From: Seminavis robusta
Taxonomy: Eukaryota > Bacillariophyta > Bacillariophyceae > Naviculales > Naviculaceae
DNA length: 64,000 nt
NCBI GenBank assembly: GCA_903772945.1
Contig: CAICTM010000252.1
Coordinates: 1-64,000, forward strand
Direction of reading: 5' to 3'
The translations under genes were made by a program, and so were the position numbers. This document shows, piece after piece, positions 20,116 to 29,001 of the stretch (its first letter is position 1; each line of letters starts with the position of its first letter). Under the pieces are notes generated by a model. That model saw only the letters and a list, made by a program, of their open reading frames with translations, was not told where the DNA came from and searched no databases.

Positions 20116-21027
20116 TTACTTTTGTTTCCGAAGCAATCTGGAAAACTGTTTGCCTTCTTCGGTAAAGGGCGCATACGGATTGCATCGGTTCACTTCGTTG
20201 TTGTCGTATTTGGTTTGAATAATGGTTCGTTGCAGACGAAACAACCATAGCAGCCGAACCAGTTCTTCTTGACATTGGTCTTGTGTCCATTTTCCAATAC
20301 TACTACTACTCGACGAACAAATCTGCCAGGATGCAAAAAAGAGCGCCTCAACCGTCGATAGCATTCCGGCTCCGGTATTGTGCCAACGCCAATAATAGGA
20401 CTTTTCGGGTGGATGGTCCAAGGATACCTTGGGCAGGGAAGCAATCGAAGGATGGAACCGAGAACTTGGCCGGGACCATTTACAGTCCATGAGTACCAGG
20501 GTTTTCAGCGGATTTTTGTTGTTGTCGTTCGCATTATTATTTAGAACTGAAGATAATGGTACCGATCCTTCCCCTGGAAATAACAGATAGGTTCCTTCTC
20601 GGTATTCTGCATTTTCTTCATACGGTGGAATATCTTGAGAATGCTCCGTAATATCGAACATTTGGATCGTCGAGTGTTTATTGTCGCTTTCTTCTTCTTC
20701 TTCTTGCATCATCGACTGGAACAGGGCCATGAGCTGTACGCCCGTAGACGACCCCCGTCGATCGTCCAGAATAAAATGAATATCGAATGGTAGCGGTTTG
20801 GAAAAGCCAACCGGTCGGTCGGAAGGAGGGACCAAAAGACTGCAACACTCGGGACAGTACAAAAAACGAGACTTGTCACAACATTGTTCTCGTTTCCAGC
20901 GCCCCAGGCATTCCGAGGCAGCGCCTAACTTGTCTTGCATGTACGCATCCAAGGCTTGCCGAGCGGCATCGTGCTGGGCCGTGGTGGGGGAAGGATCGTC
21001 GTCTGGGCTTTGGTTGGTTGCTGTCAT
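20116..21027 (-). CDS. DTW-domain protein, DTWD1-like tRNA-uridine aminocarboxypropyltransferase
   Basis: This is a single-exon frame of 303 residues. The N-terminal part has Cys pairs (CCDKSRFLYCPECCSLL) like the zinc-binding start of the family. LPFDIHFILDDRR follows, then VLMDCKWSRPSSRF at the signature position and, downstream, YYWRWHNTGAGMLSTVEALF, the second conserved block. DTW-domain enzymes use S-adenosylmethionine to put an acp group on uridine (acp3U) in tRNA; DTWD1 acts at position 20 in animals. The namesake Asp-x-Thr-Trp is DCKW here, so Asp and Trp are kept but Thr is not. No targeting leader is seen, so the protein is probably nuclear or cytosolic. A poly-Glu and an Asn-rich insert lie in the middle. 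It may also be a paralogue with altered activity. Confidence 0.78.
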   Translation of the reverse strand: MTATNQSPDDDPSPTTAQHDAARQALDAYMQDKLGAASECLGRWKREQCCDKSRFLYCPECCSLLVPPSDRPVGFSKPLPFDIHFILDDRRGSSTGVQLMALFQSMMQEEEEESDNKHSTIQMFDITEHSQDIPPYEENAEYREGTYLLFPGEGSVPLSSVLNNNANDNNKNPLKTLVLMDCKWSRPSSRFHPSIASLPKVSLDHPPEKSYYWRWHNTGAGMLSTVEALFFASWQICSSSSSSIGKWTQDQCQEELVRLLWLFRLQRTIIQTKYDNNEVNRCNPYAPFTEEGKQFSRLLRKQK

Positions 21028-21394
21028 GGCATGATACTAGTACAGTAGTGCGCTTATTAGCTTCTGTGGCTCAGATCAGTGATTGGTCGGCATCAGCCTC
21101 ATTTGCTATCCTCAACCCTACTGGTCCTCACGGTATGTTCCGTCTCCATGAGACGACGCACCTTTTGGTTACCCCCTCAGTTGCTCTCTGAAATCGATTC
21201 GCTCGCGTTTACTGTGTAAATTAGTGTACCCGCACTTCAGTTGCAGAATCAACGGTCATGTGTATCGTTAAGTAACAGGTTCTCTTTCGAAATATTTAGA
21301 TTGATTCGTGGATAAAGAACCGTTGAAGTTACTAAGGTTAAGGTGAAAACTCCATGCACCTCTGCCACTGTACAGTCTAGCTAGCTAGCTGGTA
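21028..21394. other. Upstream region of the DTW-domain gene
   Basis: There is no gene. A CTAGCTAGCTAGCTGG run lies near 21376, immediately before the mosaic repeat begins. Confidence 0.45.
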
Positions 21395-22285
21395 CCGTGA
21401 CTATCAAGCGGGTTCAGACGAGAAAGCCATCCCTATTGAAATCGTACCACATCGGGAAGGTTTTCTTTTCTCGGCCACCGATGAAACAAGAAGAAGTCTC
21501 CGGTTTTCCTCAGTACCAGAATAGAAGAGAAACACATACTCATTTGTTACTTTCTGTTCTCTCACTGCCGACGCGGCCGAAGAAATCCCATTGTTGACTC
21601 GATCTTTGGATCAACGATACGAGGTAAGTCTATTATCAAGAGTGTTATTGAAGGTGCAGATTTGAAAGCCATCCCTCATTCATTTCTATGGACCATGGGC
21701 AGACAGTCAGGTCTCGGCCATCAACAGGTGAGTTGTTTTATTTATTCGAATCGATCGATCGCTCGCACCTCTGTTATCCAAGCCTCACTCAAGCCGTCCT
21801 TCTCTGGTGCAGATTGGAAAGCCATCCCCATTGAAATTGTACCATTTTGGGATGGCAGTCAGTTCTTGGCCCATGACGGCCAAGTTGGTGCAATTTGAAA
21901 AACAATGGTAAGTCTCCGGTCGTCTGCAGTTGAGCACAGAAAACAAAACTCATATCTATTTGTTGTTTTCTCTGCTGTACTGCTGACGGCCGATGAATTA
22001 CCATTGTCGCGGTCCAACGAACGATTGATCGCTCCGAATAACATGAGGAAGAAGAGGCTACCGCTACGGAGGTATGTGTACGGAAGAAACTGTTAACTCC
22101 AGCCCTACCAACAGCCTGAATGGATCGTCGTCGAGTCATTAAATGGCAACAGCTGTCAAGCGAAGGAGGCTACACGACAACACACAAGCACAGTGGAGAG
22201 TGGATCCTCGGACCGGATTCATCCCTCCTTGTTATTTCCTAGTGGTTTGGTGGTGATTTCTGTGTCGATATCCATTTTCCTGCGG
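21395..22285 (+). repeat. Mosaic dispersed repeat, copy A (inverted partner at 37530-38345)
   Basis: The copy is built of recurring blocks. A block with GAAAGCCATCCC...ATTGAAAT (near 21418, 21665 and 21820) alternates with a block carrying CAGAATAGAAGAGAAA or similar plus a GACGGCC-type core (near 21520 and 21980). Blocks are joined by GTAAGT/GTGAGT on one side and GGTGCAG on the other, so each looks like a mini-exon with splice signals. In one frame the first block gives KAIPIEIVP-like peptides. The reverse complement of 37530-38345 matches from the GTAAGYCTATTATCAAG block through the end ATTTTCCTGC. No terminal repeats or protein family are recognised. Confidence 0.7.
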
Positions 22286-22329
22286 GAACAGTGCTCGTAG
22301 CGCCTGGCTTGATACTATTCCCGTACTCA

Positions 22330-23190
22330 TTGTAATGGTGAGGTAATGGAGCGTAGCGAGCAAAGCCGAAGCTGAGTGTGTTCGGTACTGTTGCCGATGT
22401 AACTATACAGTAGCTAGCTACGATGGCTGGATTGACAATGTAACTATACAGTAGCTAGCTACGATGGCTGGATTGACAATGTTCGGTTGTGCATGTATTC
22501 GTCATAAGGATCCAATGCAAGGTACCGGTAACGGAGTGTAGCCAGTAAAGCGGAACCTGAGTGTGTTTGGTACTTTTGCCACTGTCACGGATTGATGTAA
22601 CTCTACGGTAACTGGCTACAATGGCTGGATTGACAATATTCGGTTGTGCATGTAATCGTCATAAGGATCCAATGCCAGGTACCAGTAACCGTAGCGAGCA
22701 AAGCCGAACTTTCGGTACTGTTGCCACTATCGTCGATGTAGCTATACCGCAGTCGGCTACAATGGCTGGATTCATAATGTAGCTATACCGCAGTCGGCTA
22801 CAATGGCTGGATTCATAATGTTCGGTTGTGCATGTATGGCTGGATTCATAATGTTCGGTTGTGCATGTATTCGTCATAAGGATCCAATGCAAGATACCGG
22901 CAACGGAGCGTAGCCAGCAAAGCGGAACCTGAGTGTGTTCGGTACTGTTGACACTGCCACCGATGTAACTGTACGGTAGCCGGCTACAATGGCTGGATTA
23001 ACAATATTCGGTTTTGTGCATGTATTCGGTATAAGGATCCAATGCGAGGTAACCGAGTGCAGCGAGCAAAGTCGAACCTGAGTGTGTTCAGTACTGTTGC
23101 CACTGTCACTGATCGATGAACTCTACTACGATGGCTGGATTGACAATGTTCGACTGGCTACAATGGCTGGATTGCATGTAACTGCATGAG
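22330..23190. repeat. Satellite-like tandem repeat, unit about 156 bp
   Basis: The anchor ATAAGGATCCAATG occurs at 22504, 22661, 22876 and 23031, with spacings of 157, 215 and 155 bp. The longer interval contains a local duplication of a roughly 44-bp block (GATGTAGCTATACCGCAG onward), and a similar duplication is seen at 22394-22482. Each unit carries GAGCGTAGCGAGCAAAG, GAGTGTGTTCGGTACTGTTG and CTACAATGGCTGGATT. The units have diverged moderately. No open frame is kept across units. Confidence 0.85.
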
Positions 23191-23244
23191 GAAACAGGAG
23201 ACGAACGCTGAAAAAAAGCCGAATGGTGATCTGTTACGAGGAGT

Positions 23245-23766
23245 CTTAAGAATCAGATTATTCTTTTAAGAATCAGGAAAAAATCTTGGGAAAATTATGA
23301 TTCTTAAGAATCATATACAGGGTAGACAAGGAATCTTGGAAAAATAAGATTCTTAGGAATCATTTTACTGATTCCTAAGAATCAGCCCATGATTCTTAAG
23401 AATCAGCAAAATTATTGTTTTGCTGATTCTTAAGAATCATTGAATAATTTTTACTGATTCTTAAGAATCCTCTCCAAATTATGATGATTCTTTTAAGAAT
23501 CCTCCATGCAAATATGCTGAATCTTGGGAATACTGGTAAAAATCAAGAAAGACTCCATTGCAATGGTTGTAACATCACTGCTACATCATTACAAGGCTGT
23601 TCCAATCAGCAAAGATTGTTGTTGGTTAGCAGATAGTATCAGGGGATAGCATTGCTAGCTAGCTATGAAGTGCATATTGCTATGATAGGCTGCATACTGG
23701 ACAGCATACTGGGTGCCTGGTGATTCTTAAGAATCAGCAAAAAACCAAAACTGATTCTTGAGAATC
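23245..23766. repeat. Cluster of the 14-bp palindrome GATTCTTAAGAATC
   Basis: Perfect copies lie at 23299, 23391, 23425, 23456 and 23722. Near-perfect copies lie at 23348, 23370, 23486 (two extra T) and 23753, and partial ones near 23248 and 23264. The spacers are AT-rich. The last two copies sit within about 110 bp of the proposed start of the ACT/2H gene. The motif is its own reverse complement, so each copy could be a dimer-binding operator or form a small hairpin. Confidence 0.85.
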
Positions 23767-23831
23767 CCCATTTTCCAGATTCCTTGCACCAGATCCTCTC
23801 AAACCAAACACCCACCCCTGTTGTTCCGGAA

Positions 23832-25322
23832 ATGCTCTGCTCATTGCAAGGAGGAAAGGCAACCCTGTTTGTTTTCCCGCCCATTAAGCGTCTATCGTCA
23901 GAGGGTGCTTTCCGAACTGGTCTGACGAGAAGGTTTCATACTGCGAGGATCCGACCGCAACTCTCCGTTTCCAGGATCGGCCAACGAAGAATTTTCCAAA
24001 CAACGAAGTTTGCTACTATGAGTACCCAACCACAGCTGAAGATATCTCATGTGCAAGGGACTTATGCCGTGGTTCGTCTCGGTCCTGACACCAAGCCACC
24101 GGACTGGTTCTGGGGAAGCCGGTTCTACAACTTGACCAAGACCGATGAGGAACTCTCCCTTGTTTGCGAGCAATCCAATGTCCCCAATGATATCTGTGAG
24201 GATGAGAAACAATGCGAAAGCAACTGGGGTCTGTTCAAAGTGGAAGGGCCCCTGGATTTTGGTCTCACGGGTATTCTGAACAAACTGACTGCGCCGTTGG
24301 CCAAGGCTGGCATTTCGATCTTTGCCATTTCTACCTATGACACGGACTACATTTTGGTCAAGAAACACCTCGTCTCTAACGCTGGATATGCTTGGAAACT
24401 GGAAGGACACGTCGTACAGGGTTTACCAGAGACGAGACCTCCTCAAGGTAAATCAACAGCATTTCTTCAAGTGTACAGTATGTGTGCTTGTAGTTGAGAG
24501 CACAACGGAATTAACAAATTTTGTATGCAAAATCATGATCCAGACGGGGCAGCGGTTGCGTTTGAAAGGGACCAATTTATCCAGAGAATGATCGATTTGC
24601 AAAATGGCAAAGAAGGAGTAGAAGAAACATTTGGGTTGGTTGTCTGTGCAGGATGGGTCCCTTCCGAGAGTTTGCAATCAGCCTATCGCAACAACTTGCT
24701 TCCAGCCATTCAAAAATGTTTTGACGAGTCGGATTGGAACAACAACAACAATCAACAGATCCCCAACGTGTATTTGTATCCCTCACAGCATCTCCATGTC
24801 ACAGTGGCTACCTGTCATGCCTTCACGCGACCGTTGACGGACAAGGCCACACAAGACATTTTGACGAGGGAATGGACAAATCTTGTCAAGGCTGCATCGC
24901 AGCGTGATGAATGGCCCAATGTGCCCTTGCAATTGTCTCTAGTTTCAGCGCAGATTGGGAAACGAGCCGGGATTCTCTTGTGGAAAGATGTCACTGGAGG
25001 TATGGACCAAATGCGCATCTGCATCAACGCCGAAACCAAAGCCCGCCATAAGCAACTGATTCGAGCGGGTATTGAACCAGATACGCTTTCCATTCCAGGG
25101 ATTATTCATTCCACAGTGCTTCGTTTTCATCAAGTTCCCACAACACCAGGCGAGCAAGTGCAAGCAAAGTTTCAAACACATGTCAAGGAAAGGATCTCAT
25201 CCTTCTTTGACGAGCCCGTAACAATCGACAAGGCCAAGCTTGTCTGCGAGCGAAAACCTTACATGCACATTGATCATGATGAACGGCATGTCCTGGAGAC
25301 GTTTTCATTGGGAAGTTCCTAA
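23832..25322 (+). CDS. ACT_7-domain protein apparently fused to a 2H-phosphoesterase-like domain
   Basis: Exon 1 is 23832-24447 and exon 2 is 24544-25322, with a 96-nt intron and a phase-1 join. Read through, the intron hits a stop. The N-terminal 60 residues are Arg/Ser-rich (RRFHTARIRPQLSVSR) and look like a mitochondrial leader; an internal ATG at 24018 would give a cytosolic form. Residues about 65-200 are a textbook ACT_7 (CASTOR-type) domain: GTYAVVRL, WGLFKVEGPLDFGLTGIL, then AGISIFAISTYDTDYILVKK. Exon 2 encodes about 255 residues with two His-x-Thr-Val motifs (LHVTVAT and IHSTVLRF) about 145 residues apart, the signature of 2H phosphoesterases (LigT-like), and a final PYMHI. ACT_7 proteins bind small ligands such as amino acids. 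2H enzymes act on cyclic phosphates or RNA ends. The fusion rests on the splice call. Confidence 0.72.
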
Positions 25323-25478
25323 CAACTGTAGAATAGAATACCCCACATTTCAAAAGAGGCCGTACCGGGATGATTTCGAAAAATGTTGTGTCTTACTTCG
25401 TTTTAAAACTCTGCAAGGATGTCATTCTGATTATGGATTGTGTCACTGACTCAGTCACTATTAAAGTAGCAAGTGTAG

Positions 25479-26048
25479 CTAGTCTCTTGGACTCTTGGCT
25501 CCGTTGTCATCAGATGTTTGTTCAATAAATGGCAAGAACTTGCCATTAAAGGTGATCACTACACGCTTCTCGCCGTGTTTTCCGGTTGTCGTGCCCACAT
25601 CAAGGTAGAAATCAATAGCACTCATGATACCGTCACCGCATTGTTCATTGATGATCGCCTTGATACCTTCGCCATTATGCATGATGGCTTCGTAGGTGCG
25701 GTAGACATTCGGCTCTTTTTGGAGATCATCGTCAAATGTTCGCATGGGGAATTCATACTGCATGGCCTGTAGATCCAGAGCGGAAATCGACGGAAGTGCC
25801 GCCTTGAGTTTTTCGGCTGTGTCAGGCTTCAACTTGGCTTGACCGAGCAACAATTGTGCGGCATACGTGTTGGTAACGCCCAATTTACCAGCCAGATCAT
25901 CATACGTCAATCCGGATTCTGTTTTGGCGGTTAGGACTCGCTGCACTCGTTCCGCCAGAGCGGCTGAATTGACACTGGAATAGCGACGGACAGCACTAAT
26001 CCTTCTTGCCACCAGTGGGCGAACGGCATGAGACCAAGTCGATAACAT
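25479..26048 (-). CDS. cynS: Cyanate hydratase (cyanase)
   Basis: The 189-residue single-exon frame has an N-terminal segment rich in Arg and Ser without acids (MLSTWSHAVRPLVARRISAV), typical of a mitochondrial presequence. Cyanase proper starts at about residue 30: a helix-turn-helix-like domain (LTYDDLAGKLGVTNTYAAQL), then the catalytic domain with EPNVYRTYEAI (the conserved Arg and Glu) and GDGIMSAIDF (the conserved Ser). The enzyme converts cyanate plus bicarbonate to ammonia and CO2 (through carbamate), which detoxifies cyanate from urea or carbamoyl-phosphate breakdown and recovers nitrogen. It works as a decamer with active sites at dimer interfaces. It is convergent with the ACT/2H gene (156 bp between ends). 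Length and motifs are complete. Confidence 0.95.
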   Translation of the reverse strand: MLSTWSHAVRPLVARRISAVRRYSSVNSAALAERVQRVLTAKTESGLTYDDLAGKLGVTNTYAAQLLLGQAKLKPDTAEKLKAALPSISALDLQAMQYEFPMRTFDDDLQKEPNVYRTYEAIMHNGEGIKAIINEQCGDGIMSAIDFYLDVGTTTGKHGEKRVVITFNGKFLPFIEQTSDDNGAKSPRD

Positions 26049-26907
26049 AGTTGTATTTATATTGATTGTTGTGGATGATTGAGTGAGACGAATGATCGTT
26101 GCGGGAGGTCCAAAATCTAAAAATGGATCTTTTGGATCTTTCAGAACTCAAAACTTCCACGGCATGATCTATCGTGGACCACTTCGTGGATCGCCTCATC
26201 GGAAGATTTGAAGGTGAAGGTGTGGATCCGAAATGTCAGGAGTGTCCCTCAATCGTGGGTGAGTTTAAATCCGACCCTAAATCTTTGAAACCCGACCCTA
26301 ATTCCATGTAGCAATAGGGTCGGTTTTGAAGCCCGCCCCTAAATCGAAACCCGTCCCTAAATTAGGGACGTTTTTTCAGAATCCGTCCCTAATTTTAGGG
26401 TCGGTTTCGAAACCCGACCCTATTTTAGGGTCGGATTTCAATGTATTTACCACTCAGTCCCGCTTCCATTTAGCGACGGGTTTCAAACCCGACCCTAAAT
26501 CGAAACCAGTCCCTAAATTAGGGACGTTTTTTCAGAATCCATCCCTAATTTTAGGGTCGGTTTCGAAACCCGACCCTAAAGGGGAATCCGTCCCTAAATC
26601 CGACCCAAAATTAGGGTCGGTTTTCGATATAAGTCATGCACGATTGAGGAACGCTCCAGGCAGAAAGCAGACAAAGCAGCTACACCAGCGGACGAACTCA
26701 AATAAAAGAGAAAAGGAGACCAAAGCTATGAGTACGGTGCCGGCAGTGCGTAGAGACCTGAGATGGCTTGGTACCACTATGATTGCTTCGTCTACCTAAT
26801 GCCCGCACAAATGCGCACGTGTGAGAAAAGAAAAACGAATATACTAGTACATGTATGTTATATATTTAGCACCTGCATCTGAGTATATAGAACTACATCA
26901 TTGACAT
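26049..26907. other. Gap holding an inverted/tandem repeat block
   Basis: Upstream of cyanase and 3' of the terpene cyclase. Apart from the repeat at 26265-26635 I see no gene. The plus-strand ORF at 26326-26799 is generated by the repeat and is not credible as a protein. Confidence 0.5.
26265..26635. repeat. Nested inverted repeats of TAGGGTCGG / TAGGGACG, duplicated once
   Basis: A roughly 95-bp segment beginning CTAAATCGAAACC is repeated at a 156-bp offset (26339 and 26495). Within and around each copy the words CCGACCCTA/TAGGGTCGG and CGTCCCTAA/TTAGGGACG face each other many times, so the strand can fold into several alternative hairpins. The look is that of foldback MITEs. I did not find flanking target duplications. 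Confidence 0.75.
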
Positions 26908-29001
26908 CTAAATTTGAGCCTTCCTTTTGTGTTGGTATCGAGAGAGGGCCACCAGTGGGAAAGCCTTGGCGTACATTGGATACTGCAAGTTCACAATGCC
27001 ACGATGACCAGTCCCGACAACGGATGCATCCACAAAGCTGCCATTCTCCTCAAAGCTGTTCAACAAGAACTGTACGGCTCGGTCAATGGCCTCCTCCAGA
27101 CCTGAAACGCCCCTTGGCATTTCCAGTAACGCCATGAGAGCCCACGAAGTTTGAGATACCGTCGATGCACCCACACCAGCCCATATTTCGTCATCATAAC
27201 TCTTCAGACTCTCTCCAAACCCACCATCACGATTCTGATGACTCAGCAGCCACTTGACGGCTTTGACAACCCATGGTTCGCTTCCAACATCCACGCCAAC
27301 TTTGGCAAGACCCGGGACAACGGCACCAACTGCATAAATGTAATTCACTCCCCATCTGCCTTCCCAGGCTCCAAAACTTGTCTGTGTGGATTTTAGATAT
27401 TCAATGGAACGTGACACAATCGGGTGGTCCTTGGTGTACACGGCACCAAGCGCTTCCAAGACATGACCTGTCAAATCGGCACTCGAAACATCAAAGATCT
27501 CGGCAGAGTCTGCAACACCCGTGAGTTCAAACACCTTCTGCATTGTCCACCAAGGTGTCCTGTCCACATGAAATGCCGGAAACCCTCCATCAGCATTCTG
27601 CATGGCTTCCAGCCAGGCTATGGATACAGTTCCATCCACAGTACTATTAACACTGCGCTGCAACATTAAATAGATGGATGTGTCATCCGCATCAGGGGCG
27701 TACTCAAAGTCGCGGCCGTAGCTGACGCCTCCATTTGGTTGCAACGCCTCTGATCGGAGCAAGTCCATGGTTGGCTCGAGAAGGGTGGGCTCCAGCCCAG
27801 CCTCGACAAGGGCCCAACCGGCTAGCAAAGTATCCCACCACGTTCCATCCATCACTGGTCCTTGATAGAGAGAGCCCTTGGCGTTTTCAAAGTTGACGCG
27901 CTCGAGAAATTCAAATCCCCTCCTGCTAGCCTCTTTCATTTCTGGCTTCTCATCAATGAGCCTCTGGTAGTCTTGAAGGACGAGCAGCGAGAGCTCTGTC
28001 GCGGCTGTGTATGCGCCAAACGAGCCCAGGGGTTGCTGGAAACTCAAGACTTGTTCAACAAGGCCCTCAAGATCAGCAACGGAGCAACTGTGGCCATCCC
28101 TTCCACTGTCAGGTCGGATAGGGACAAGGTTGGAAGAATCAACGAATAATTCGCTCAGGTCGCTCCCAAACGGGAGAACCAACTTTCTGTAGCGCAAGTA
28201 CGCCATGGGTACGAGATGCTGTGGCACCCACTGGGCAGTTTTATCGAGTGTTCTTCTCTTGATCTGGTCATTAAAGAATGTACGGTTCTGCAAAACAGAG
28301 ATGGGAAGAGGACTAGTCTGCTCCCATGGATACTTGCCAAACAGGGCTAGCTTGAACTTGGTCATTGTTTGGGCGCCCTCGAGACCCCCTTGACGAAGGA
28401 TAAACTCGCGTGCTGAGTTCAGCACGGAGTCGCAGTCCGAGTTGCAGACACTCTTCAGGAACCAATACACCAGGATTGTGGTATCAACGTCCCCACCCTG
28501 CAAAGGATCTCCAACAGGGACCTGAGTCCAAGAACCATCTTCAAGTTGCGCACCAACGACAATGTTTCGAAAAATATCCACGTTGAAACTGGACTCTTCG
28601 ACCTTTCCAAGAGCTTTCAACATGAAAAAGTAAATAGACTCAAATCCGTACCCCATTTGTGGCGGATCCGTCCAAGCGGGTTGATCACTGTCCATTGCAC
28701 GAAAAAGATTATCTCTAGCCGATAAAATCGTCTTTTCCACGGCAACCTGGTCAATCTCGGGTGCTGCTGCCATAATCGGTGTGTTCGGGGACTCGAATGA
28801 GATGTGAGCCTTTACGCCATCGTCGACAGAAAATTTGGGGGGCTCGAGCCACAAGGGGACATGTGCAATGAATTCGGCGGTTGATTGCAAGGCTCCAAAC
28901 CAAATACCTGGCTTGCAACTCAACGCAGCTGCGAAGAGGGCAACAATGAGGGCCAGCATCGTCTGACGACGACCCGTTGGATTGGAAGATTGTTTGTTCA
29001 T
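26908..29001 (-). CDS. Squalene-hopene-cyclase-family class II terpene cyclase
   Basis: This is a single-exon frame of 697 residues, somewhat longer than bacterial SHC (about 630-660). The extra length is N-terminal: a hydrophobic segment (residues about 13-30, TMLALIVALFAAALS) that could be a signal peptide or anchor. Class II hallmarks are clear: the acid motif DADDTS (DXDDTA in the family, around residue 438), repeated QW-type motifs (QNADGGFPAF, QNRDGGFGESLKSYDDE, LEDGSW) and the late block GAWEGRWGVNYIYAVG. Such enzymes protonate squalene or a related polyprene and close rings to hopanoids or tetrahymanol-like triterpenes at a membrane. The product here is not predictable from sequence. 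Sterol-making oxidosqualene cyclases lack the DXDD motif, so this is the bacterial-type branch. Lack of introns would fit gene transfer, but many genes here are intronless. Confidence 0.88.
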   Translation of the reverse strand: MNKQSSNPTGRRQTMLALIVALFAAALSCKPGIWFGALQSTAEFIAHVPLWLEPPKFSVDDGVKAHISFESPNTPIMAAAPEIDQVAVEKTILSARDNLFRAMDSDQPAWTDPPQMGYGFESIYFFMLKALGKVEESSFNVDIFRNIVVGAQLEDGSWTQVPVGDPLQGGDVDTTILVYWFLKSVCNSDCDSVLNSAREFILRQGGLEGAQTMTKFKLALFGKYPWEQTSPLPISVLQNRTFFNDQIKRRTLDKTAQWVPQHLVPMAYLRYRKLVLPFGSDLSELFVDSSNLVPIRPDSGRDGHSCSVADLEGLVEQVLSFQQPLGSFGAYTAATELSLLVLQDYQRLIDEKPEMKEASRRGFEFLERVNFENAKGSLYQGPVMDGTWWDTLLAGWALVEAGLEPTLLEPTMDLLRSEALQPNGGVSYGRDFEYAPDADDTSIYLMLQRSVNSTVDGTVSIAWLEAMQNADGGFPAFHVDRTPWWTMQKVFELTGVADSAEIFDVSSADLTGHVLEALGAVYTKDHPIVSRSIEYLKSTQTSFGAWEGRWGVNYIYAVGAVVPGLAKVGVDVGSEPWVVKAVKWLLSHQNRDGGFGESLKSYDDEIWAGVGASTVSQTSWALMALLEMPRGVSGLEEAIDRAVQFLLNSFEENGSFVDASVVGTGHRGIVNLQYPMYAKAFPLVALSRYQHKRKAQI

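Noticed and set aside
23299-23501. Direct-repeat array that could be taken for a CRISPR
   Set aside because: Spacers are irregular and AT-rich and the repeat is a 14-bp palindrome; nothing resembling cas genes or a leader is present in this eukaryotic window.
26326-26799. 157-codon ORF KPAPKSKPVPKLGTFFQN...
   Set aside because: Made of the hairpin repeat TAGGGTCGG/CCGACCCTA and its duplication; no gene features.
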